Assembly: GCA_030549775.1 (NCBI GenBank)
Contig: CM060174.1
Coordinates: 4,710,391 to 4,774,390 of the forward strand
DNA length: 64,000 bases
Direction: 5' to 3'
DNA from: Tamarix chinensis
Lineage: Eukaryota > Streptophyta > Magnoliopsida > Caryophyllales > Tamaricaceae
Each line of letters opens with the position of its first letter. Position 1 is the stretch's first letter. Made by a program: the position numbers and the translations under genes. Below, in pieces: positions 22,664 to 35,434 of this stretch. A model generated the notes under the pieces. It did not search any database. It saw only the letters and a program-made list of their open reading frames with translations, and was not told where the DNA came from.

Positions 22664-25028
22664 TGTTACCACCACACTCAACATAAGTCTGGTTCCCTTG
22701 CTTTTGTTATGCCAAGTGCTAAGGCTAAACAAACCAAAACCAAAGTAAATTAGTGGAAGTAGAATACCATAGATCGATAAAGGTTACGAATAAATATTAT
22801 CAATATAACTAGATAACCATAATACAGCAAGGGACATAAGAGTCCAAAGAAAAATCGATCATAACCAAAACTAGAACGCATAGATATGACACCAGTTTAC
22901 TCTAACTATTAGATCCAAAGGCTCACTCTAAAAATAGGACTTCTTCCTATGGACCTTCCCGCTCTTATATGCTTCATGCCAATCCATGACCCTCATGTAG
23001 TCATCTACAAAAATAGTACTGGTACGACTTCCTCACAAGAGGTAGCATACTCACATTTTACACAAACATAAAGAATTCGAAAAGTGTACTTGAGCACAAA
23101 GCATGTATCATAACCACAACCAATATTCAGGGACCAACATATATAAACATCCAATCTCAAGCTAAACTGTAAAATATGCAAGTTAAATTTTCATTATTTC
23201 AAGGTATAATAGGCATATTTGAGTAGCTAAATAGATTCCAACTATGGTAGGGCACTGAGGAAACTACCGAACCAACAATCTAAAAAAATACAGGGGTAAG
23301 GCACTGAGGCGTTTAACAAACAAAAAAAATGTAAAACAATACTAAGGTAGGACACGAAGGTGTTTACCAAACCAACAGATTTAAAATAATAGCAAGGTAG
23401 GGCATGAAGGTTTTTACCGAACCAACAAAGCCAAAATAATACCAAGGTAGGTACTAAGGTGACGACTAGACCAATAAATCATTTCTTTTCATTTTCTTAT
23501 ACAACAGATACTTCCATTTTTACTTACTTGACGGGGATACAATAAACCTAGGGACACTAAGGTGCACTCCGTCATATTGGTACCCGAAGATGACACAATA
23601 CCCCTACCTAAAACCCATGGACACAACAGTATGCCTGGTATTACCGGCACTCAAAGTGTACATAATACCCTCCAACCTCGGCTGTCTAGTGCTTAAGTAC
23701 CAATACCCCTATAGGACTTGTATGTCACCTATAGAGAAGAGTAGGGCCTTTAATAGGGTATAACGGTACACCAATGAACCAAAAAAAACAAGGGTTAATC
23801 CCTCACCTCCATGGTAGTTAATCCTAGAGAGCAAACCATTCCCAAATCTAGGTCTTTCACTTTAAATAATAATATTTTATGAGATGATCATAGATGTCAC
23901 ATAATGCATAACAATTTTTATTATTTTATACTTAACCTTTTTCTACTTTTATTTCCAATTATTAAGGTAAACGCTAAGGTCATAAGTCTATGGTAATCCA
24001 AATCAACGCTAAGGTCAACCTATCGAAAGTCTAAGGCCATATTAGCATCCAATTATTAGTAAAAGATATATTAGGTCAAATTACTAAAATGTCGTTCAAA
24101 ACTTTAGTTTCACCATTTTATTCATTTATGTACCAAACATTATCATTATGAGAGATTTTTCATAAGCAAGTAAAAAGGCAATATTCCACATAATTTTATC
24201 ACATAGGTAATCTTTGCATTTTAGCGATTAACTATATTTTTCACTTTTCATACATTTAGTGGGTTACACCCACAAACCCTAATTATGTAACTCTCACGTA
24301 TCACATCTTCCATGTACGTACAATTTTAAAGCATAATACATCATTTAAATAGAAATGTTATCATCATGGTACATGTAGGGGAATATATCTAACCGTAGGT
24401 CATGCAAATAGAATATATCATAAACTAACCCTAATCATGCGTATATGCTTCTATGTGAATCATCGTAACCTTAACTACCATACATTAATAATCATGATGC
24501 CTTATCATGGAATTTGAATAATTACTTGACAAGAATGAAAATCCTAACAAGACCCTAGACATTCGGAAGTAAATAATATGACATATTACCATGCATACTG
24601 TTTAACTTTCAAAAATTATACGTATCATCCCCTCAACATGTTATCATTTTATCATGTGTGTCATAATATTTGAAAAGCATAAAACCCCATCATGATTTTA
24701 GGTCTAAAAAAATCCTATCATTCTTGCACATAAATTCTACCATCTTATGAGTGATTGGATTTACCTAATCTAAGCTCACATAAAAAGAAGTCTTCTCCAA
24801 GGTCCTCAAGAATTACCTAGGAATTTAACACCCAAACACATATGTATTAACATTTAATATTATGCAACAATAACCCAAAATTACTAAAACAACTCAAGGA
24901 TTATTAACTAGCTGAAACAAGTATAAGAGGGCTAAAGAAAACTTGAGCAATAGGAGAGGAAGGCGTTAGGGTGTTACCAAGAAGAAGAGGGGGAGCAACG
25001 TTAGCTTAGGCCATTGCTAGGAGGCCAC
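22664..25028 (-). mobile_element. Degenerate minus-strand giant-LTR copy E5, first part
   Basis: Opens with 'gttaccaccacact...gccaagtgctaaggcta', which is the complement of the conserved 3' end module but lacks its last about 85 bp. Then follow a 50-bp tandem repeat (23,240-23,460), the 'cccctatagg' module at 23,706, AT-rich spacer, and the start of a purine-rich block near 24,950. E4 interrupts it at 25,029 and it resumes at 35,435. Small open frames are not gene-like. Confidence 0.65.
23240..23460. repeat. Tandem repeat, about 50-bp unit, four copies
   Basis: Unit runs 'aaggtagggcatgaaggttt', then 'ttaccgaaccaaca' and an A-rich tail. The last two copies are 50 bp each. It occupies the place where the forward copies have the CCACCGGC cluster. 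Confidence 0.85.
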
Positions 25029-25444
25029 TAAAATGCTCCAAAAATTCTAATTTTATTATTTATTATTAAATAAGGTTTTATTATGAAAATTAATTAAATA
25101 AATTATTTTTATTTAAAAAAATGGAAATTAATTAGGGCAAATTAATAAGAAATTTATAAGTATTTTAATTAGGAGAAATTTTAGTATTTTAACTAATTAA
25201 GGATTTTATTTTGGAAATTAATTAAATAAATTATTTTATTTAAAATAAGAAGGATAAAATAGTTTCAAATTAATATTAATTTAATTGAAGAAAATTAGGG
25301 TGTTTTGCTAATTAAAATAGAATTTATGGAAAACCTTTTAAAAATCCTAATTTAGCATAAAAAGGGATTTAAATATTATTTTATTTAAATATTATTATTT
25401 TTAAATATCTCAAATATTTTAATTATTTTAAATACCCAACCTAA

Positions 25445-26566
25445 TTATTTTTCTCTTTTCCTTTTTCCCTTTTTCCTTTTTCTTTCTTTCTTTTTCTTTC
25501 TTTTTCTTTCTTTTCTTCCCTTTTTCTTCCTTACCCTTCCCCGACTTGGGCCAGCCCAGCTGCCCAAGCTCGTCTTTCCTTCTCTTTCCTTTCTCGCGGC
25601 CCAAACCACCCATCTGTTTCTCCTTCAGCACGGCCCGCCCCGGAACGCTGTTCTTCATCCCTTTTTACACCAAAACTCGTCGTTTGATTTAATGAACATA
25701 ACCTCGCGCCCGATCGGCCCGGTTGGCCTCTCCTTTCCTTTCTTTCTTTTCTCCCTGAACCGCCGGTTCACCCCCACCTTTCTTTCTTCTTTCTTCTTCC
25801 TCCCTTCCCCAACGTCGAGCACCTGCAACGTCTCCGCCGCCACCTCTAAAAATTTCACCGCTGGTTACACCCGTTTTGACCGGTCGTTTTCCTTCCTCTC
25901 TCTTTCCCCTAACTCGTCGACCATTTTGAACCAATCAACTCCCCATTCCCCGCACAATCTCCCTCTCCCTGACCATTTACAGGCCACGATCGGGGAGTGA
26001 GCCGGTTACCACGTCTTCCTATCACTCCCCCACCTTCCCTTCAACCCTAACTTCCCCTTCAGTCTATAAATACCCTCAAGTTGGCCTTGTATCGAGTCTT
26101 TGGTCACTTACGAGAACTCCTCGACATTGCCACCGCCTCACCTTTAGACACTACTCTCTCTGTCTCCGACCAACACCGCCACCAATTCTTTCTGCCTACG
26201 CCTTCCCTGCACCTCCCTCTAACTAACTAGACCCCCCATACCTTCAATTCTTCCTGAACAATCCACCCCGACCGTGCGAATTGCCCTTCGTAACCAAGAT
26301 ATTTTCTGCCACCGCCACCCTTCGAACCACCCTTAGCCACCTCTTCCACCGCTACCGCCGCTTCTGTCACTTCCCATCCTCTTCTGCAGACCCTCCTCTA
26401 TCTCCCCATACCTTTGTTTTCCTCTCCCTCCCTCTCTTCCTCTCTTTCTCTTCTTCTCCTCCATTTGGCCACCACCACCGCAGCCGTGCGCCACCACCTT
26501 TGGTTGCACCGCCACCTCCATTCTGCTCCTCTCCCTCTAGGAAGTCTTAAACACCCCATCTTCCAC
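25445..26566 (+). repeat. Pyrimidine-rich block of E4, first part
   Basis: Starts as a 'ctttttcttt' ladder, then C-rich. It continues beyond the CACTA element at 31,681-31,830, where a CCG run (31,744-31,764) occurs. Open frames inside are compositional. Confidence 0.83.
26065..26072 (+). promoter_or_regulatory. TATA box of the E4 LTR
   Basis: TATAAATA followed by 'ccct', about 1.04 kb into the LTR at the border of the C-rich part. E3 has the same motif in the same context at 50,992, about 1.03 kb into the LTR, suggesting the U3 core promoter. Confidence 0.55.
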
Positions 26567-27519
26567 CACTACAAAATAATTGACTTTTGCCAACAGAAAC
26601 TTAGGCACATATACTTTTTCTGTTGGTAAAAGTAACTAATACCAACAGATAATTTTCTATAGGCAATAATGTAGTTTTTCCCACAGAAATTTTTTATCTG
26701 TTGGTATTAATATGTTATACCAACAGATCTTTTACTATCACTTATATATGTGGTTATTAGTAGTATTATACCAACAGAACTAATACCCACTTTTACATCT
26801 GTTGGTATTAGTGTTTATGAAATTCAACAATAATATTTATTTTTATATAATTTTAATAATGATTAATTCTATTATTTTTAATACAATAATAATAATAATA
26901 ATTAAGTTATTAGTCATTATTAGAAATAATAGTTTACATATATTATTTTTAATTATTATTTTATTTCTAATTTTTTATATTAATATTGTTCATAATGGTG
27001 TCTTTTAACAATTATAATGAAATAATATATATTATATCTACTACCATTTATAATTAAATTAATTTATTATTAAATACTACCAATTATCATTCAAATCTAT
27101 ATTATCTTAACAATAATAAATATTATCAATAATCATTCACATTATTAATAATATATTAGTAGTTATTAGATACTATTATTAATTTATTTAAAATAATGAT
27201 TCATATTATTCTTATTAGTATAATTATTTATTAATAATTACTAAGAATAATTATTTTAGGACATTATTATTATTATTATTATTATTTTAATAAAAAAATA
27301 TTATTACTAATTGTTGGAAATTATGATTAATATTTATATTATTCATATTTGTATTTATTTCCCATTATTAATTATTTTTAATAATAATTATTATTTTATT
27401 ATAAATTATGATTAATATTATCTTAATAATACATTATAAAATATTAATTTCGATTAAATTTAATATATTTAAACTTATAGTTTTGATATAAATTCTTTTA
27501 AATATTTGGAAAAGAAAGA

Positions 27520-27890
27520 AAAAAGCGTCGATCGACGACTCGATGCACGCTGCTCCCCGCCCCTTATACCCTTTCTCGTTTGACTCTCGACAACAGTAGC
27601 CACATTCTTCTGTCTCGACGCCTCTGCCTCCCAACTTGGTTCCTGTGGTTCGTTGTCGAGCGACCGTCCACACCGCCTCGCCACAGTTCCCGGTCGTCGC
27701 ACACGGCAGCATCAGGGGAGCAACAGCAGCAGAACAGCAGCAGTGGAAGGGCAGCAGCGGCGCAGCAGCAGGGCAAGAAGGCAGCAGCGGCGCGCCACCG
27801 GCCGGACATCTCCACCGTCTTTCGGCCACCGGCGACTGCTCCTCTCCCACCGACGAAGCTCCGCCGCCCTTTACCTGCATTGATTTGGCT
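27520..27890 (+). other. GC-rich island inside the CACTA element
   Basis: About 370 bp of GC-rich, CAG/CGG-rich sequence ('agcaacagcagcagaacagc') between AT-rich flanks of the transposon. Three frames are open in parallel (76-118 codons plus, up to 148 minus), which points to composition rather than coding. It may be a captured host exon or LTR piece, as CACTA elements often pick up such fragments. Source not recognised. Confidence 0.5.
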
Positions 27891-29294
27891 TATTTCGTTT
27901 GGTATAATTTCCCGAAACCCAAATTTTTTGTTTTGATTAATTATGAAAGAATGTGCTTTAATTAAGCTAAATTAGTTATTTAATTAAGTATATATGTATT
28001 GTATGATTGAATTGAATATGCTAATTATGTGATATATGTTGATTTCTGGAATTTGTGATTATTGACCCGGTTATGTCCGGATATGTTGGATTCGGTCGAT
28101 TAAGCTATTTTGGATAATTTGATTATGCATTATACTTTAAAATATACTTAATTTCGTATTGGAATTGTCAATTTAAGAAAATTGTGTGAAATTATTTGGA
28201 ATTTGATTTTTAGGTCAAATCCTTGCGGATTTAAATTGAATTGTATAATTGAGTTATTTTATTACATTGATTATACATTTTGTAATAGAATATGTTTAAT
28301 TTCATTTCGGAACCGTCAATTTAAATATTTTGGTAAGATTTGACCGAATTTATAGTACAGGCTCAAAAACGCTTATTATGTTAAATTGGGTATTTTTTTT
28401 ATATTTTTAATCTATTGAGTATATAATATGTTATAAAATAGGTCTTATTACATTTCAAAACATTTAATTTAAATAAATTAATAAAATTTGTCCGAGTTGT
28501 ATTTTTTGTCCTAAAACCCTAACTTTCAAATAATATTATGTAAATTATCATTTGTATAGTTTATTCTAAAATTGATTTTATAGAATTATTTAAAATGACC
28601 TTAATTGTATTTTAACACGTTCAATTTGGATTAATTGGTTTGAATGATTCGGATTTGTATTTTGGACTTTAAAACCCTAAGTTTTGGGAATAGATTCTAA
28701 AATCAATTAAATTGAGTTGTAAAACATGAATATAATACAAGTGATAAATGAAGATGACCGTTGTAAAACATGAATAGAATGCAAGTGATAGATGAAGATG
28801 ACTGTTGTACTCTTTTATATTTGTTTTTGATATATAGTGGTTGTACACTTGTCTAATTGGAGTTTGATTATTATCCGAATTTGTTGATTGAAGTTCTTTA
28901 CTAAAAGTTAATTGGGCTTTTAAGACACAGTTCTAGATATCTATCAATTGGAGTTTTTAATATATAGTGGTTGTTATCATTTTTTGACCTTCTTGTTACT
29001 TGTATGATGTTGTCTCATTTTGTTACTTTGTTTAATCACGGTTCAATATTGGAAAAAAAATACAAAATCACTTCACCAAACATGTAAGGGACATTATATG
29101 GTCATGTTATATTGGTGGATTAGGTAGCATCACCTACAATTAAATTGTAGATATATTATAATTATAATTATAATATATAAAGCTACACAAATCGTGTGCT
29201 GCAAAAAACTAGTCTTTATTATTATCCTTTGTCCTTATTTTTCTCATTATTTTGATGTCTCTACTTGTTGAAAATTATGTAGGAACTTGATGTC

Positions 29295-29837
29295 ATGGAT
29301 GTATTTAAGGACAAGAGTTGGGTGAAACTAAAAAGAGTAGAAAATACTTACAAAATAACCTTAGATACATTCCTTGACTCTGCATTTGCAACCTCGGTCA
29401 CTGATGGGAATAAGATTGCTTGTCCATGATCGACTTGTGCAAATCGATTTTATCATGAAAGAAATGTGGTTAGAGGTCATCTTATAATGAGAGAAATGGA
29501 TATAGACTATCAAAGGTGTGTTTGGATTTTTCATGGGGAGCAAAGGGGCAATGAAGATAATGAAAATTTTGATTTGGGGCTCGATGATGATATAGGGTTT
29601 GAAGATGTGCATGATGGTTCATGTGATGATGTTCTTGAGATGGTAGGAGATATTTTTGAATTTCATAGGGCAAGAAGTAGTTGTCCAGGTTCTAATGAAG
29701 AAGCTGATGCATTTTTTAAGTTGATTGAAGATGCAGGGCAACCCTTATATCCCGGTTGTGAAGCTTTTAGTAAACTCTCCTTCATTGTTGAAATGTATCA
29801 TCTGAAATGTTTATATGGAGTGACCGATGTTGCCTAA
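29295..29837 (+). pseudogene. TNP2-type CACTA transposase, N-terminal fragment
   Basis: One frame of 181 codons from ATG 29,295, with TGA at codon 45. It starts 'MDVFKDKSWVKLKR'. 'ACP*STCANRFYHERNVV' then 'RGHLIMREMD' and 'VWIFHGE' match the transposase-associated domain (CPCxxCxN...HL...W..HGE); TGA replaces the second cysteine of CPC. An acidic linker follows, then 'AFFKLIEDAGQPLYPGCEAF' and 'SKLSFIVEMYHLKCLYG', the conserved start of the TNP2 core. The catalytic part is absent, deleted at about 29,840. The protein would have cut and moved the element; this copy cannot. Confidence 0.88.
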
Positions 29838-31043
29838 TACATTATTAGAGAATCAAGTAAGTTCCTCACTAAATGTTGATAATTTTTTTTACATTTCTCA
29901 TGCAACACATTTATTTTGAGTATATTTTTTTAACCTCTAAAATAGTGCATAGATGAATATAAGAGAATATTAGGGGTCATATAGTGATTATATTGGGTAA
30001 CTATGGTATGTGCGTCTCTTCTCTTTCAATCTCAACTAATGTGCCACTTCAACTCCGATTGGAAGAATTTTTGTATGCTAATTGATTTCCTACGATAAAA
30101 ATATTTATACGCGCACGCACACTCGCACGTATATATTATATATATTTTAATAAACATAGACCAAATCTACTAAAATAAAGAGAGAAAAATAAAATAAAAA
30201 TTATAAAACTATTACCTATATTAGTTATCTAGTCAACGCTCTTTCTCCGATTAATGCCTTTATCTAATCACTGTCCTTACTCTTGTTAACCTATCTTAGC
30301 CGACCTATTGAAAAGTTCTAAGTTTATGTCTCGTTATAGGTTCTCAAAATATTTATTAGACGAGGAATCCTAGTAAATTATTATAAATAGTTAAATATTA
30401 AATAAATTATACAATCCAAACCTAGAAGATAGTTTCCGTACCAATCTTATGTAAAAACCCAAAAAAAAAACTTTGGATATGTATATACTCAATTAAAGAG
30501 TACAAACTCTCATCATCTAGCTTTTTGATATGAATTTAGATTAATATGATTAAGTTAATTGTATATATATTTTTAGGGAAAACATGTTTACGATTATTAT
30601 CAAATGGAGGATGACGAGAATGAAAAGGATGACACTGAAGAGGAAAATGAAGAAGATGATGTTTGATGCGTTTTTATAAAAACGCTTTTGTGAGTCGGCT
30701 TATGAAGACGGTTGATGCTTTTGTTTGTTATCTTACGAATATGATCGATATTTTTGTATATCAAATTATGAAGATGCCCGATGTTATTGTATATATGTTA
30801 GCTAATGAAGATGCTCGGTACTTTTGCTCGTAAGCTTACGAAGATGGTCGATGATTTTGTATATCAGCATATGAAGATGTTTTTGTATAATAGCCGATGA
30901 TTTTGTATATCAATGTATGAATATGTTTTTGTATAATAGCTTATGCTATAAGTCGTTTATATAGTATTGTACTTAAAGGACTGTTATGCCTTTGGGAGCT
31001 AAGCAACTAATTATTTTGTACTACACAATGATAGTTATATATG

Positions 31044-31086
<43 letters not shown>

Positions 31087-31254
31087 CATAAATTGTTACT
31101 ACAGGTGGATATTGGATATTTAATATTTTGTACGTTTTGGCCGGTACAGGTTTTAACTATATATATACATATATATATATATACACACAAACACACACAT
31201 ACAGAGTTAATATGTATATCCAACAATATATATATGTTGGTAATAAGTTTTAGT

Positions 31255-31490
31255 AACAGATATAATATTGTGTTTAATATTTTTACACATAGATATGATT
31301 GTGTGGTTATTTCTTTTTATCACATATATAATTTTGTGCCTAATACTGCTAGTCACAGATATTATTTTGTGGGTAATAGTTTTAGTTACAGATATTGTTT
31401 TGTGGGTAATACTTTTAGTCACAGATATTATTTTGTGGTTAATACTTTTACTCACAGATATAAGTGTGGGCATAAGTTTTACTAACAGAT
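31255..31490. repeat. 33-bp tandem array near the CACTA right end
   Basis: Seven copies starting at about 31,255, 31,287, 31,321, 31,354, 31,387, 31,420 and 31,453. Core is 'acagatattattttgtgggt' plus 13 bp. The middle copies are exactly 33 bp, so frames stay open on both strands (up to 130 codons); these are not genes. A (TA)n/(CA)n tract lies just left at 31,045-31,200. Confidence 0.88.
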
Positions 31491-31859
31491 AAATATATGT
31501 GGGCATTATCAATTATTCCCAACAGATGATACATATCTGTGGGTAAAACTTTTAAGCACAGTATTTTTACCCACAGTTTTGTCACAAAAAAATATCTGTT
31601 GGTAAAAGCTTTTGCCAACAGAAAAATAGCTTTTACCAACAGATAAGGCCCTGTTGGCACAAATCATTTATTTTGTAGTGCACCTCCATTCTCCCTATCT
31701 TTTTCCCCGCATACAACTTTTCCCTTTTTCTTCTCTTTTTCCGGCCGCCGCCGCCGCCGCCGTCGCTGTGCACCATCGTTGATGCCGCCTAACCCCACCA
31801 GCCTAAGGTTGAACCCTAGACCCTCTCAGCCATTTTCCCTATTTTTATAACCTTTAAAT

Positions 31860-32154
31860 TATTTTATTTCAATTATTTGCATATAAATACTATTATTATT
31901 ATTATTTATATTTTTAATATGTATTATTACTATTATTATTAGTATTAATGTTTTTATTATTAATTATGTTGAGGGCTGAAGCCCTATTGTATTTTAATTC
32001 GATTTTATTCTTCTTCTTATTATTATTTCTATTATTACTATTATTAATATTAATATTTTATAAGTATAATTATTATTATTATTTCCTATTTCGAATTACT
32101 ACTATTATTATTATTCCATTATTAGTATTACAACTACTTTACTATTAATTTTTC

Positions 32155-32185
<31 letters not shown>

Positions 32186-32473
32186 TTCAAGTGTTAGTAT
32201 TATTATTTTATATAGGGCTGAAACCCTATTGTACTTATTTTAAATTTTAGTAGTAGTATTATAAATATCATGTCTTATTATTATTAGGGTTATTAGTGTT
32301 TTTATTACTATTAGTATTTATTCTTATTAATTTTATTATTATTATTTATTAAGTTATTATTACTCAATGTAGGGTGGAAACCCTACTTCTTTTTATCTTC
32401 AAATATTATCCTTACTATTTTTACCATTAATTATTATTATTATTATTATCACAATATTATTATGGTTTTTATC

Positions 32474-32524
<51 letters not shown>

Positions 32525-32900
32525 TCATCACTATTATTATTACTAAATTTTGTTATTTATCTTACTAATATTATTATTAGTATTATTTTGGAAAAGGGGC
32601 CGAAACCTTTATTTTACTTTATTTTTGAATAATGTTCTTCTTATTATTAGTATTGTTACTATTATTATCATTCTTATCTACATTATCATTGATATTATTT
32701 TTAGTATCTTTGCTATTATTATTTTATTATCATTATTATTATTAAGGTAAAGTCTTTAACCCTATATTATCAATTTTTATAATATTTCCATTATTTCTAT
32801 ATCTTTAACAAAGTTAGTAATTAATTAATGTTATTTTATTAATATATTATTATTCATCTAAAAACCTAGTCTTATAATAAGTTAGTGATTAATAGTATTT
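31860..32900 (+). repeat. ATT-rich section of E4 with repeated short hairpins
   Basis: Long (ATT)n runs, the longest at about 32,475-32,525. Spaced within are near-palindromes 'agggctgaagccct' (31,972), 'agggctgaaaccct' (32,213), 'agggtggaaaccct' (32,371) and 'aggggccgaaacct' (32,594). E3 has an ATT-rich section at the same position. Confidence 0.8.
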
Positions 32901-33289
32901 TTGATAGGAGGGAGTCTAATTTTAGCTTTTCTCTCATAATAGGTAAAACTAGTCAAAGCCCTAAGGAGGCGTAGGAGCATGCTTCAAGACCGGTGTCGTT
33001 TTAGGTAAGGGTGTTACTAAGGCCTTTTGTGTGTTTATATGCATTATGTGCTTCGCATGCTATGTATCCTATGTTTATCATTATTAATTATGTCGTATGT
33101 GGAATGATGTGGAGTTGAAGTATGTTTTTATGTATTTGCATGGCATGTCTATTATGTATATGTGATGATATGCGTTGTAACCCTGTAAGACATGCATGTG
33201 AAGGTGTTGATATGGTTTGTGTGGGAGAAAGGATGAAAAAGGAGGATGGGGAGAGAGGTTGACCAAGGTAGGTGGGTTGACCTAATTAT

Positions 33290-33955
33290 TTTAATGATTC
33301 ATGAGTGGAAGAATAAAATGGAGAATTTTAGAGTTTCGTGTGGGAGAATCTGATTTATGATTTTTATGGTTTTGTGTGGGAGAATATAATTTATGGTTTT
33401 ATATAGGGGAATCTAATTTATGGTTTTCTATATGAGAATCCAATTTATGGTGTTACATGGGAGAATATAATTTATGATTTTGTATGGGAGATTATAATTT
33501 ATGGCTTTATGTGGAAGAATCTAACTTATGGTCTTGTATGGGAGAATCTAATTTGTGGTTATGAATGGGAGAATCTAATCAATTGTATTATATGGACAAA
33601 TCTTTGGGTTCTCTATGGTTTGAATCTAAGGTTTGGTATGGATGGATCTTTAGTTTTGTGTGGATTGAATTTAGGGTTTTGTATGACGGAAGCTAGGGTT
33701 TGCAAGGTGGTATTAATGGTTGTGTGGTGGTATTAATGGTTGTATGGGGGTATTAGGGTTGCATAGTGGTATTAATGGTTGTGTGGTGATATTAGGGTTT
33801 GTATGGTGGCATTAATGGCCGCATGATGGTAGTAATGGTTGTATAGTGGTATTAGGGTTTGCATGGTGGTATTAGGGTTTGTATGGTAGTATTAGGGTTT
33901 GCATGGTGGAGTTAGGGTTTTGCATGAGAGTTAATGATTGCATGGGATTTAGGGT
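33290..33955 (+). repeat. Central tandem arrays of E4: 27-bp unit then about 20-30-bp unit
   Basis: From about 33,290 to 33,600 a unit of 'aatctaatttatggttttgt' plus 'atgggag' repeats at 27 bp. From 33,690 to 33,955 the unit changes to 'tggtggtattagggtttgca' type, the unit seen in E3. Confidence 0.87.
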
Positions 33956-34349
33956 TTGTATGAAAAGTTCAAAAGGTTGCATGGGATGTGTAAAGTTTGC
34001 ATGGGAGTGAAGTTTGCGTATGGAAGGTGGATTTGGGATACGAGGTAGATAATGTAAATGTTATTTGAGTGTTTGGACATTTTGGTTGAAAAATATTACG
34101 TAGATTTATATAAGGGTCCGTAGAAGACCGAACTAGGATTTGTGTGAACAATTAGGGTTTGTTGTGGTTGCTTACAATTTTTGTATTATCATGTGTATTT
34201 GGTGATTTAAATGTAATTATAATGGTGGAATTTTATGATTTGTGATGTGTGAAGTATAAAGAGAATGATTCGTGCATGTCCAGAATAAAAGCTTCTGAAT
34301 AAGATACTTAAAACATTAATTATCTAAAGTGGAAGATCGTTGAGACGGG

Positions 34350-34705
34350 ACCAACCGATCCACCGGTTCGGAATAGTGGTTAGGGTTTTTACCCTATGTG
34401 TGACCGATCCATCAGTTATAATAGTGGTTAGGACATGATGTCCTATGTGTGACCGATCCACCGGTTATAACAGTGGGGGTTCTTGTGCCCAATGATCACA
34501 AACCAAAGTTTTGTTAAAGCACTTAAAAGATACTAATTACTTACAATAGAACACCATGCGAGCCGGGGCCAACCGATCCATCGGTTAGAAATAGTGGTTA
34601 GGACGCGTAGTCCTATGTGTCTCCGATCCACCAGCTATAATAGTGGTTAGGGTATGATACCCTATGTTCCTTCGATCCACCGGCTATAATAGTGGGGGAT
34701 TCCGT
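34350..34705 (+). repeat. CCACCGGC-type repeat cluster of E4
   Basis: Six copies of 'ccgatccaccggttataata'-type sequence followed by 'gtggttagg' and spacers such as 'acatgatgtcctatgtgt'. Confidence 0.87.
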
Positions 34706-35294
34706 ACTCGTATGGATTTGATAAAAAGTATGGTGTGAATCGACTTCTAATAAGAGATTAATTAAGTAATAGAATTGGATTATATTTGGGCCTTTATACT
34801 TTTACCTGGATGGTCACATGCATTTATGTTATCATGTTGGTCTTATGCTTTATTATTATTCTGTGTTCTTTATGTGTTATTATGTGTTGGCCTTAGTGCT
34901 CGGTTACCTTACTCAATACGTAGCGTACTGATCACCCGTTTCATGGGTGCTGCTCATTCCCACGAGTAGTAGGCCCTTCTGATTTGTGCAGGTGGGCGAG
35001 ACATCAGTCAGGGTTGAGTGTTGAGCATGTTTGGCTCAAGGTTTGAGAGTAGTGTGGTTGGATCCCCTCTTCCTGTTATCTTATTTCTTTCTATTATTTC
35101 TTCTTATATCGGATTTATCTTGTTTGACTTATTACCTCGTACTAAATATTTCAAATAAACCTTTTATCAATTGTAATGTTATTCCCTCTGAGGAATTTTA
35201 ATTTCACACTCTGATTTCTTTTTATATATGATCTTTCTAGTTCTTTTATGAACTATTGGTTTGAGTTAATGTTAATAATTTTCTTTAGCCTTAG

Positions 35295-35340
35295 CACTTG
35301 GTACTGAAACGGTCGGAGAGAACCAGTTTGGTACTAAGTG
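35295..35340 (+). other. Terminal hairpin of E4
   Basis: Arms CACTTGGTAC and GTACTAAGTG, one G-U pair. Same spacing to the LTR end as in the other copies. Confidence 0.8.
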
Positions 35341-35434
35341 TGGCGATAACATCCCCAGAATTCATGGGTTTTAAATTAAATATTTTAATTACTTCCGCTT
35401 TAAAAAAAAATATAGTGCATTTTTGGGGTGTTAC

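Larger units (their letters stand above)
26567..31680 (+). mobile_element. CACTA (En/Spm) DNA transposon, internally deleted, 5.1 kb
   Basis: Left end CACTACAAAATAATTGAC and right end TTATTTTGTAGTG are inverted repeats with the diagnostic CACTA. The 3-bp target duplication CAC flanks both ends (26,564-26,566 and 31,681-31,683). Subterminal copies of 'ctgttggta' and 'taccaacaga' occur in both orientations at 26,590-26,810 and 31,590-31,660. It encodes only the N-terminal part of a TNP2-type transposase, with a stop. Other contents: an ATT-rich section, a GC-rich island (27,520-27,890) and a 33-bp array near the right end. Non-autonomous. Confidence 0.95.
25029..35434 (+). mobile_element. Giant solo LTR E4, interrupted by a CACTA element
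   Basis: Begins near 'TAAAATGCTCCAAAAATTC', a decayed form of the family start, and ends GGGGTGTTACA at 35,434. Flanks GCCAC (25,024-25,028) and ACCAC (35,435-35,439) fit a 5-bp duplication with one change. Without the CACTA insertion it is about 5.3 kb. Modules: AT-rich start, pyrimidine block from 25,445, TATAAATA at 26,065, ATT-rich section, 'aggtaagg', 27-bp array, CCACCGGC cluster and hairpin. It resembles E3 more than E1/E2. It lies inside E5. Confidence 0.8.

Noticed and set aside
27434..27965. 148-codon minus and 118-codon plus frames in the GC-rich island as genes
   Set aside because: Parallel open frames on both strands caused by GC-rich triplet repeats; no start context or domain.
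31093..31512. 130- and 101-codon frames in the CACTA element
   Set aside because: Translation of the 33-bp array on both strands, no similarity to transposon proteins.
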